Shown: positions 10,783-60,980 of the stretch, piece after piece
Layout: every line of letters starts with the position of its first letter
Numbering within the stretch: position 1 is the stretch's first letter
Assembly (NCBI GenBank): GCA_022316685.1
Contig: JAKJHU010000046.1
Location: 3,278,001-3,342,000 of the forward strand
DNA length: 64,000 nt
Source: Progne subis subis
Lineage: Eukaryota > Chordata > Aves > Passeriformes > Hirundinidae
Direction: 5' to 3'
Program-made: the position numbers and the translations under genes
The notes under the pieces: model-generated
The model's input: the letters and a program-made list of their open reading frames with translations, nothing else
What the model was told of the DNA's origin: nothing
Databases searched by the model: none

Positions 10783-13700
10783 GTAAGCGGCCGGGCCGGG
10801 TGTGGGGACTGGGGGCTGCTGGGGGGAGCGGTGGCGGGCAGGGCTCCCCGCCCAGCGGGAGAACGGTTCCCAGGGATTGGGAGCTGAGCGGACCGGAGGT
10901 TTAAAGTTCCTGTGCTTGGGCTACCCGTCCCGGCGGAAGGGTGCCGGGCTCTCTCTCGCTCCAGCAGCTGCGCCGGTCCCTGTTTGCCCCTGGGCCGTCC
11001 GTGCGGCCAGCTGGGGTAGGGGATGTTGGGGAGATCCAGGTTGGAGAGACAGTTGCTGTCTTGGAGGGGAGAGGAGACGGCAAGTCCCAGCGCCGGCGCT
11101 TACATCACTGCCGGTGGGGAAGTTCCGTGTTCTCTGTGTTGCCAGTGGGTTCTGCCCCATCCTGCAGGTCTCCCTCTTTGGTCCTGAGCCCTGCCTGCGC
11201 TGGAGCAGGGCTAGCTTGCTGCCACTCCGAGGGGAATCAGATCCGTGCCCGCAGGCTCGGCGAGCTCTGGCCCAAATGGAGCTGTGAGCACCAGCACGGC
11301 AGTGGTACCGTGGGCAGAGTGGAAAGCGGAGAGAGTGAGAGACAGCAAACGCAGGGCTGACGCTGGGAGGGGTTCTCTGAGGGCATACAGCTGGATTAAT
11401 AGTTCATGACAGCAGAGGAGCTGATTTACAGGCCCTTAGAAGAGAAAACCAGAAGATCAGTGGGTGGCTGGGGTTTGCCAAAACCAACTTGATAGCCACA
11501 ATGGGAGTAAAGGCATTTTACGCAGAGATATACAAATGGCTTCGGTGCTCAAAGGCATGCTGTCAGAAGGGGAAGGCTTAGACAGTTTTCAGGGAGAGGG
11601 GGTTTCTCTCTGCGATTCTTGCTGGTCAAGGACTTGGTTTCCAGGAAAAATCTCAGAGCAAAATCACTGTGAATGTGATATGAGAGAGACTCAGCAGCCT
11701 CTTGCCAGTAGCTGGTGGGACTCCAGGGATGAAGCAGAGCACAGGATTTGTGCGGAAAGCAAGGTCAAGTATTTAGGGCCGTTGTTTGCAGGTGTTAGCA
11801 GACCCCAGGGAAATCAAAATGCGAAGGGAAGAGTATGTTAGAGGAGCAGCCAGCCGACTGGCTGGAACATGTCATCTGTACACTAGCGCAGTTCAGAGCA
11901 GGGCTGCACTCCTGCTGCCTCCTGCATTTCTGAAGCACCCTTTCCCATGGCTACTAAATGCTCCTGTCTCAGATAGGCTGACTGTGTTTCCCTCCTGCCT
12001 GCAGGGCATCAGCTCTGCAAGTCAGCCGACTGTCATGGGAGGAAAGAAAATAGCACCTGCATTACTAGGTCACGTTCAAGGAGCTGCAGGCGTGGAAGAA
12101 TGGCTTTAACTCACACTGCTAGCCAAAGGCTGGCCATTAATTGAAGCGGTCTGGCTGGCACAGGGAGGCTGTGCCATCTGGCAAAGGTGCTGTGGCAGTG
12201 CTGCGCTCCAGGGCAAGGAGCTGGTGCTGCTCTGGGCAGTGCCTTGCAGATGGATTGCTGCTCTTTTCCCCTATTCCCAGCAATTCCCAGGGAATCCTTC
12301 CTGAAACCTAGGAATGTGTGGAGATGGAGAGGAATTAGACAATTCCTGCAGTTCAATCCCATGATCCAGGGCAGACGTGTTGGGTAGCATAGAGCAGGGC
12401 ATGCTACTGATGGAGGAAGGAGAGATGCGTTTCCTTCTGGGATGTGTGGGGGATAAAAGCTGCATGTGCTACACTCCTAGGGGAAACCCCAAGTCCTGCG
12501 GGTCAGAAAGGCACGCTACTTGGCACAGGAGGCAGGACTTCACCTTCTCAGGGCTGAGGTTGTTTTCCAGGAACAAGGAAGCAGGTGGTGACACCATCTC
12601 TGCTCAGCAAGCAAGGTGGGCTTCCTCCAGCACACACTGCACAAGTAAGTGTGCAGGGATATGGCTGGCAACCTCCAGAGAGAGCCAGAGCTGTGTGGGA
12701 TGGGGAGACGCAGCCTCGACTCCGTGACATTCTTTAGTCATGCTGTTTGCTGCAACAAGTGTCCCAGCCAGCAGTGAGCAAGCTGTGAAAACCCCTCAAG
12801 AGGAGATGGAGCTGATGCCACTGGAGAAGGGGAGTTGTGCTATTCAAGGGGCACAGTCTGTTCTTACCCAGCAGCTTCAGGCCTGAGCTCCCCCACCAGG
12901 CTCAGCGGGTAGGGTAGGTGTCTGTTCCCAGCACACTGAGGAAGGTTGGTTGTCCCTTTGTTCGCCTGTCTGGAAGATCTGTGCCAGCAGATGGTGGTGG
13001 CAGGATGAAGTTGTCCAGGTGGGATGATCGGTGGGATCCTAACAGCAGGCACTCTGCTGCTTCCCACAGAACCTGCAGGGGGTTGTGTCCATGTTCCTAG
13101 ACCTTCAGAAGCCCCTGCAGAATGGCAGGAGGAAGGTCCCCACCTCATTTTGCACTCCTGGATCTCTGCCTTCACCTTCCTTGCACCCTCCCCTGCGCTT
13201 GCAGGTCCCACAGACCCCATATCCCAGGCTGCATGGCTGCCTGGGATGCTTCTCCGTGCTTAGGTGCAGGCCAGCTGGGAAAAACCTCAGGCTTGGGGTC
13301 ACAGGACAGCCCCTTTGGAAGACTTGAGTGGCTGAAAAATCTCTTTGAAAAGGCTCTATTCAGCTTCTGAAGAATATGAGTCATGCACGGATTGAACAAT
13401 CCCTTTCCTTCCCCTCTTCTCCCACACACCCAAAATCCCCTGAGTGGGACCCGCAGCAACCACTGATTCAGAAATTTATGGTAGGAGGGTATCGAGGAGT
13501 CAGATGCAGGTTTTTTTTTTCCTTTTCATTGGTTAGTGAGAAGAAATGCGGAGCGTGCCCGTAGGCTCTCCCCTGATCCTGCCCCTCTGCTAGAAGTCGC
13601 CAGTGGTTTTCTGTGGTCAGGCAGACCTCGACCCCAGCGGAACTCCTGTCTGTGGTACTGGCAGTCCCTGTGGCGATGCTGGGGCTGGACGGGTTGCTGA

Positions 13701-14596
13701 GACCAGCCTCTTCCTCCCCGGTGAGTAGGAGGGTGTGAGCCTTGTGGGCGGCAGGGAAGGGCCCCTGCTGCGGCAGCGCCTTGTTGGGGTCGGCGGGAAG
13801 CATCCAGTGCAGAGCGCTGGGGCGGTGGGAGATGCTCCCACAGGGAGCTGTGGGGCCACCGCTTCCACTTTGAAGCCATTGGGAAGGAGGCAATGGGAAC
13901 ACGGACGGCGAATGCCTCTCTCAGGCCACCTCAGCGGGAAGGATGCAGGGGCTGCCGTGTAAGTTGAAATCGGGGAGAGGGAAAGCACCCCTTTGGGTGC
14001 CTGGCAAGGGGCTGCAGACTCTGCTTCGGCCTGCAGAGTTCTGGAGAGATTCCCCTGCCCCAGGGGGGAGCCGGTGGGCTAGGGCACAGCACTTTGGGGC
14101 GACTCCCGTTTGAGTCCATAGGGGCTTGGAGACGGCATCCCGGAGCGGGAGACTCGTCCCTGTGCAGGATGGGATGATGCGGGGCTGTATGGCGCGGGCG
14201 GGTGGTTTCGGCCGTGCTGCTCTGCGGGTCCTGCTGGGGAAGGGCTGACGGCAGCGCCGCGGGGACTGGCACCCGTAGCGGGACGGGCGGCCGGGGACGG
14301 TAAATCCCTCCGTGCTCCCGGAGGGAAAATACGGCACATCTGGCGGCCCGGTGCCAGGTGACACAGTTGCCAGCCTCATTGCACTGCTTGCCCACCAGCA
14401 AGGCAGGCAGCACCCGGGCGAGAATGGCCCGGGGAGGCGGGAAGGAGTGCTCCGGGATTTCCAGCCTGCCCGGGGCTGCCGAGTCCAAAATTCCCCGGCG
14501 AGGAGGGGACAGCCCGTCCTATTGCCCCGGGTGGCCGGAGCAGCCGGGCCGAGCAGAGCCCCGCTCCGAGCTGTGCCGGGCCGACCCTTGCGTCCC

Positions 14597-14639
14597 GTGT
14601 GCCGTGTGCCGTGTGCCGTGTGCCGTGTCCCGTGTCCCG
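14597..14639. repeat. Heptamer tandem repeat GTGTGCC/GTGTCCC
   Basis: Four GTGTGCC units are followed by about two GTGTCCC units in the NFKB2 proximal promoter island. Confidence 0.9.
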
Positions 14640-14728
14640 AGCCGGGTCGGGCCGTGCCCCGGCCGCGGCGGGGCGGGGCGGGCCGGTGACGCGCGGTCCC
14701 GTCATTTCCCGGCTCGGCGGGGTTTCTA

Positions 14729-14738
14729 GGGACTTTCC
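14729..14738 (+). promoter_or_regulatory. kappa-B site GGGACTTTCC (proximal NFKB2 promoter)
   Basis: This is a second exact kappa-B decamer, 84 bp before the start codon and 60 bp before the coding-exon acceptor. It is identical in sequence and orientation to the site at 10726. Confidence 0.7.
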
Positions 14739-14821
14739 GGAGCGGCGGTGCCTTCCTGCAGCCCCGCTCCCCGCTCACCCCCCCGCTCTCCCCGCAGGCC
14801 GGCGGCCGGCCCCGCGCCGAC

Positions 14822-21310
<6,489 letters not shown>

Positions 21311-21473
21311 GGAGCCAGCCAGCAGCTCATGTGACCACACAGGGAGCTGCAGTGCCCTCTGCCTTGCCCACACAAGTGCCTTCTGGACTTGGGATCCAGC
21401 TGCCTGGACTCAAGGGGATGGGATGCAGCTGGCTCCTGCCCGTCTCTGCTCTTATTTAATGGTCCCTCTTCTG

Positions 21474-21479
21474 AATAAA
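21474..21479 (+). terminator. NFKB2: NFKB2 poly(A) signal AATAAA
   Basis: The canonical signal lies 164 bp after the TGA and gives a short 3' UTR of about 190 bp. It faces the PSD poly(A) signal on the other strand at 21684-21689. Confidence 0.9.
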
Positions 21480-21683
21480 AGGACACAGGTTTCATTAGTC
21501 TTTGCCCTCCCTCTCTCCAGCCCCAGCCGTGAGCTGGGCACTAACCCCCCTGAACCCTGCCTGGCTCTGGAAGTCTGGTGGCAGGGAGACAGCTGCCAGC
21601 CCCTCCTCAGCATCCCGTGGTGTTGGGGCTGTCACCAGCCATGAGGAAGAAACCACAACGCACCCAAGAAGTGAAGAGTGAGT

Positions 21684-21689
21684 TTTATT
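21684..21689 (-). terminator. PSD: PSD poly(A) signal AATAAA (minus strand)
   Basis: TTTATT on the plus strand is AATAAA in the PSD sense. It lies about 1.6 kb after the PSD stop codon. The expected cleavage site is near 21.66 kb, leaving only about 170 bp to the NFKB2 3' end. Confidence 0.7.
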
Positions 21690-21763
21690 TCAGTAAGTGA
21701 GAGAATAAGCTGTACAAAGGTTTTTTTCCCCCCCTACCCAAGCCACCTGGGGCAAGGGTGGAT

Positions 21764-21765
<2 letters not shown>

Positions 21766-21795
<30 letters not shown>
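21766..21795. repeat. Poly(T) tract, 30 nt
   Basis: An uninterrupted T30 on the plus strand is transcribed as A30 in the PSD 3' UTR, about 80 nt before the poly(A) signal. Confidence 0.95.
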
Positions 21796-21797
<2 letters not shown>

Positions 21798-23079
21798 AAT
21801 AGACTCAAAAGAGCAGAATAAAAAGTTTTGACACATTCGCAAAGTCAGTGCTGAAACCAGCCAGGTCTCAGGCAGCTGAGAACTGCATGTGTGCCAGCCC
21901 CTGCTCACAGCCCTTCACTGTACCTGGACCCCTTTCTGGAAAATCCTGCAGGTGTGGTCCATCAGTTGCAACCGTGCTCTGGATAGGCATCCTTCAGCCC
22001 ACTCTGGAGTGGTGAGAGCTGCCCCAGCCTGCCCTTCACCTTGGCAAGGAGGGAGCCTGTTGCTGAGGAAGGGGCTGCACCACTGCTGCTGCAGCACGAG
22101 GACTGCAGCACTGCAGACCAGGCTTTGCTGGCAGCATCTGAGGCCCCAGCCATGCATTGGAAAAGAGATGGGAAGGAAAGCTGGCTCCAGTTTGTGCTGA
22201 ACCCATAGGGCAGGGGGACCCCCATATCAACCCTGACTCCGGGGTCACCACCCCACGGGGAGTACTTACACACTGCTGCCCACCATGCCCTGGCTACGAT
22301 GCTCACACCCTGGTTGCTGCACACAGGGCCAGTCCAAGCTGCCAGCAGTGGGGGTGGAAAATGGGGGTCATGAAGCACCGGTGCATCAGCCTCCCATGCA
22401 GCCACACGTGCAGCAACGGGTGCTGCCACCTCAAGGCTGCCTCCTTGGTACTGGCAGCCACAGGGCTGTCTCCCCGAAGGGTTGCTGGTGCTGAAGTGGA
22501 GCTGGGGAGCAGGCAGCAGCAGTACACACAGTAGACCACGCTCAGCTTGCTGCAGGGTGGGGGCGTGGGGAGCTGGCTCGCCCCCTGAGTCCTTTTTAAA
22601 AACCTCTTTCCCCTAGAGTGCAGTGCCTACAAGATATGGCTGGGTTTGTGGTTTTGTTTTTTTTTAAACAGTTCCCAAAAAGCATCAAAAGTAGCCCCCA
22701 AAAAAAACCTCCCTGGTGGTCAGCTCGATCTGGTACTAAAAAGTGCAAAACTGTATCACAAAAACTGTTCAAAAGTTGTAAGAAAGCGGGGAGGGTGCAG
22801 AGGTGATTGAGGTGGCAGGGAAGGGACCAGGTGCTGTTGCCCTGGCTTCCTTGGCCACCAGCCCCAGGAGAGGGGACAGTCTAGGGCTGGCCCCTTCCCA
22901 TCTACCCCCACGGCAGGCCGCTGGCTTTGATTTTATGCATTTGCCTTTTTTTTTTTTTTAAGCCATTGAAGAATTGAGCCCAGCGGATAGGTTTCAGCTG
23001 CTCCCTCTCCCCAGGGCAGCAAGAGCAGGTCCTGCAGCCAAGCGCAGGACAAGGAGGGGCAGGAACAAGTCTCATGGGG

Positions 23080-23257
23080 TCAGGCAGCTCCTGCAGGCAA
23101 GGACTGGGGACTGTCCTGCTCTGCCACTGTCTCCAGTGGAGGGGCCACGGCCCTGCATGGCTGGTGCTGGTGGCTGAGTAGGGCTGTCACCCGCTCCAGC
23201 TTGTGCCGCAGACAGACGGACACATGCAGGGGCTCGGCAGGCACGCGGCCTCCACCC
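23080..23257 (-). CDS. PSD: Possible alternative PSD terminal coding exon
   Basis: In the PSD sense the normal stop is written CCG TAA GTG, so GTAAGT is also a perfect splice donor (AAGCC/GTAAGT). About 50 nt on there is an acceptor (CCCGGCACAG, exon from 23257). Splicing continues the frame for 58 residues to a TGA at 23080-23082, including VCLRHKLERVTALLSHQ, which could form a helix. Human PSD, from memory, ends in a similar place to the unspliced form (..RRKP against ..SQKP here), so the default end is 23312. The spliced form is only a possibility; the acceptor is mediocre and the intron would be unusually short. Confidence 0.25.
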
Positions 23258-23311
23258 CTGTGCCGGGGGAGCAGGAACAGAGCTGCAGTGCAGGCAGCTG
23301 AGGCCCCACAC

Positions 23312-57469
<34,158 letters not shown>

Positions 57470-57470
57470 C

Positions 57471-60400
57471 CTGACAGAAGCGGGCACAGAGGTGTCAGGT
57501 CCGGAGCCCAGCAGGGTGGCACAAGCGCAGCAAGACAGGTGCCCAGCACCGCTGAGATGTCTGAGACGAGAGGCGATGCATCCTCAGTCAGCCCTGAAAC
57601 AAGGGCAAGGAGCTGGTTAGAGAAGGGAAGGAGCAGAAAAGAGTCTGGGGCCATGGGGAGGACAGGCTAAAGGTGGGTGCCCTGCCCATGATCATAGCAG
57701 AAGAAAGATATGCTGCAGAGATAGCCCCCAGCAATCCCCTCCTGCTGCAAGAAGTAGGCAAGGATCATCAAGGGCATCACACCAGCACCACTGCAGGGAT
57801 GCTGGCAGCCCTTTGCTTGGTCCCCTGTCACCCAGGGTGTTTGCTTTCTCCCCAGGGTGCCAGGATGCTCAGGCACTTTCCCCACAGTTCAGCACCCCAG
57901 ACATTGTGAGAGAATGCACTATAAAATGGGCTTCATTCATTCTGCTTTAGGCTGAATATATTTACTACCCTACTAAAGTAAGAGGGGAAAAAAAGTATCT
58001 ACTGTATCACTGAGACATCCTCCAATTATACTTGCTCAAAGAGTTTAATATGAGCAGCAAGGGCAAGAAGCCACTCTCTTTGGAGATCAGCCTGGGTTTA
58101 AACTGTGTCACACGAGCACATGTCGCAGCCACTATGGATGGCACAGACAGAGCTGTCAACACCAGTAGATTCAAAAAGCAGTGGTAACAGACAATTCCAG
58201 CCTGGGGGAACATAGCAATCCTGCCCTGCACATAGCTCACTCGCCTGCCTTTCTCTGCCCAGAGAGCGTATATGCAGAGATGAGACCCGACACCCCACAG
58301 CAGCAGGTGGGTGGCTGCAGGGAAAGGCTGCAGGGGAAAGGACCCAGAGCCCCCATCAACTCCACTGGCAGGGCTGCTGACATTTTTCTTTCTCCCAGTG
58401 GAGCTAAAACTTGTACTTATCCTTCCCCGAGTTTCTTACAATTCCTGATATGCAGAGAAGATTTTGCCTTGGCTGCTTGTGCCTTCTGACAGATGCCAAG
58501 ATACTGAGACCCTCACTTTGATCATTTGAAAGTGAGAAACCATATGCCAGCTGCAAACAGGAAAGCATGATTTTCTTCTCCCTGTTTCCAAGTGCAAACC
58601 AGACAGGATTAAATTCTTGAAGGAAGTGGGGCTGAATTTTCAAGTGTTTAGGCTCCAGGGATGTGCAGACAAAACTATTTATGAAATAACCCAACCAGAC
58701 CTGTGGGGTAGATGCCCATTTATCTACACTATCGCACTGCTGAAAAAATCTGTCCTACTGAGCAACTGCAATCTCTAATTGACTCACTTCAAATTTTATT
58801 CTCCTGATTAATTTATCATGTACTGTTTTTACAATATTTTTCTCCTGTTATGGTCGTGTTCACTTTCAGGGTTGCTGAAGTTAACTGCTAAATAATAAAT
58901 ATGCGGGGTTTATATATTTCAAATGAAATCCTGCTTTTTATCTCAATGCAGACTGACACATATGCCAAGGAAAAACTTATCTCTGGGAATAGTTTGCTTT
59001 CCCTGTAACATAACAAATCTACAAAAACCAGCCTATCGCAAAACATGTGAGTTATTACTAGAATAAATGGGATAAGCAGAATGTCCTCTTGGTTATTAAA
59101 AAATAATTATCAAATTTAGAGTAAAGGCCATGCCTGCCTTTGACCCACCAAAGCTGGATGCCTACACCATGCAGTGGAGTGAGCTTTTCTTCACTAATGA
59201 AAGGTAAAAAGCACACATTTGTGAGAATGAAAATGAGATGAAAAACCAGCGATGGAATGAATTGCAGCTTCCTGCTTGCTGATTTCAATTGTGAATCAAA
59301 CGGATGCTCCTTAAATCACTGCGATGAATGGGTTGGGGAACGCTTTGTTGGTCCCTCTGCCTAAAGGCAGAAGTCCTGCAAAGAAAATCTCACAGGGTGT
59401 CTGCCTGGGCAACCCTGGCCATGCATTCAAAGAGAAAAACTCAGGAGCTGCAGTATGATAGCCAGAGGCTGCGCATCATTGGGGGATTAATTTTTTTCAA
59501 TAAAACATCTCACAAGAAACTTGTTCCTCCTGGCTGTCTCTTCTTAACGGCCAAAGGAATGTCCAGGGATGCTTCTTGGACATTGCTTTGAGCCATACCC
59601 AGCGCAACAAGGGCTGGCTGCTCCCCATGCAAGCGCTTGCCTGGCGGAATGGGGTGATGCAGAGCGAAGGCAGCAGGCAGCAGGAGCTGCTTACGCTGCG
59701 GGGGAAGCACACACCCACGCCACGGGAGTGTGGGGACAAGGCGTGGGAGCTGGGGGAGGATGAGAAGAGACTGGGCAAAGAACGGGATAGAAATGCGAGA
59801 GAGGCAAGAGGTGCAGGGCTGGGCTTAAATTCACACGATGGGCCGTATTTGTGCGCTGGACACGGAACCCATGGCGGGGAACGGGGGAAACAAGGCTGTG
59901 GCTGCTGGGCTACTTGAGGGGGTTAGCGCAGGATGGCCCCTGGGAGATGACTCTGCCCTCCGAGGGGACACAGCAATTTGAGGGGATGAAGAGGTGACCG
60001 AAGCGGGATGTCTGGAGGCCCTGAGGCTGTGGGGCAAACGGGTGACCTCTTTCTACTGTGCTGTCTAGGCAGGAGACATGTCCCCACCTTGGAGCCGAGG
60101 CTGAACACGCTCTTCACTACCCGCCTCCCCCGCTCGGCTTCCCTCACCCGGCACCTCCCGTCTCGGCGGGATCAGCCCTGAGTGGATGTGACATCCATCC
60201 GGATGAGGAGGGAGCACTCCCGGCCAGGGGGGCCGGCGGAGCCTCTCGCCGCGATCTCCCTGCCTGGGCATCGGCACCGCGCCGGTCCCGCCGCACCGGT
60301 ACGCGGGGGCCGGAGCGGGTCGCGGCCCCGCCGGGTGTCACCGCAGCCCCGCGCCGCCGCCCGCCGGTCACCGCCGCCGGGAGGGCGCAGAGCCGCCCGG

Positions 60401-60516
60401 CTCCCTGCAACAACTGCTGCAACTTTTCCCGCTCGCCCGACGCCCCGTTTCGGCCTCCGGTCCCCGCGGCGCCGCGCCGCGCCGCGCCGCGCCCCGCTCC
60501 GCTCCCCGCGTCTCAC
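57471..60516 (-). other. PSD: PSD intron 1 (5' region)
   Basis: This separates the first coding exon, whose acceptor CTTCTGTCAG ends at 57471, from the candidate non-coding exon 1. It includes an AT-rich block at about 58.69-59.34 kb that stands out from the GC-rich surroundings. No coding exon was recognised. Confidence 0.5.
60468..60491. repeat. (CGCCG)n repeat
   Basis: About five GCCGC units lie in the PSD promoter island, just downstream (PSD sense) of the candidate exon 1 donor. Confidence 0.9.
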
Positions 60517-60600
60517 CGGCAGTGCCGCCACCGCCGCCACCGCATCCTACGCGCCGCTCCTCCGCGCTGCTGCCGGCACTGCGCGGCTCGGCCCGGCCTG
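60517..60600 (-). other. PSD: Candidate PSD exon 1, mostly 5' UTR
   Basis: In the PSD sense this GC-rich stretch ends at a good donor (CACTGCCG/GTGAGA). It contains an ATG (plus-strand 60543-60545) whose frame, if joined directly to the acceptor before 57470, runs into the main PSD frame. That would add ten residues (MRWRRWRHCR) before MAQ. The upstream limit and the direct join are inferred. Confidence 0.4.
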
Positions 60601-60671
60601 TACCGTAGTGTACCAGCACGGTACCGTACAGTACAGCACGGTTCGGTACGGTAGGGTACGGTGCAGCACGA
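60600..60671. repeat. GTAC-rich degenerate repeat
   Basis: Repeated GTACCGTA, CGGTAC and GGTACGGTAG motifs, many self-complementary, lie in the PSD promoter island. Confidence 0.8.
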
Positions 60672-60980
60672 TGCCGCCGGCCGCAACCCGCCGCTCCCCG
60701 CCGCGCTAATCCCGGCCCGGGCCCGTCACTCCGCCCCGCTGACAGCCACGGCAGCCAATGGGAAACCCCCGCCGGCAGCCGCTCCCGCCCCTCTCGGTGG
60801 CACCGGCACGCGAGGAGCGGCCGAATTCACGCCGGGGTGCGTGTCCCCGTGTGCGGGCAGGCCGGCGTAGCATCCTCCATGTGCTCGGGTCCCGGTGTGC
60901 ACACCCCCTGTGCCAGAGCGAACCCGGCCTCGTGCACTGGCAGCGCGACCCCGGGTGCCGGTGTGCCAGTTCCGATGCCG

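Larger units (their letters stand above)
10783..14797 (+). other. NFKB2: NFKB2 intron 1
   Basis: This is about 4 kb between non-coding exon 1 and the first coding exon. I see no conserved coding exon, RNA gene or interspersed repeat that I recognise. The last 600 bp form a second CpG island, which probably serves as an alternative promoter. Confidence 0.6.
21660..23311 (-). other. PSD: PSD 3' UTR
   Basis: This runs from the PSD TAA (23312-23314) to a minus-strand AATAAA, about 1.65 kb. It includes a 30-nt T run on the plus strand (an A run in the transcript) and several shorter T/A runs. A possible alternative coding exon lies inside it (23080-23257). No other gene is seen. Confidence 0.75.
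60200..60980 (-). promoter_or_regulatory. PSD: Main PSD CpG-island promoter
   Basis: This is the strongest CpG island of the right-hand end, placed upstream of PSD in its sense. It contains GCCGC repeats, a GTAC-rich repeat at 60.60-60.67 kb and a consensus donor (GCCG/GTGAGA) at 60516. The exact start site is not visible. Confidence 0.7.
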
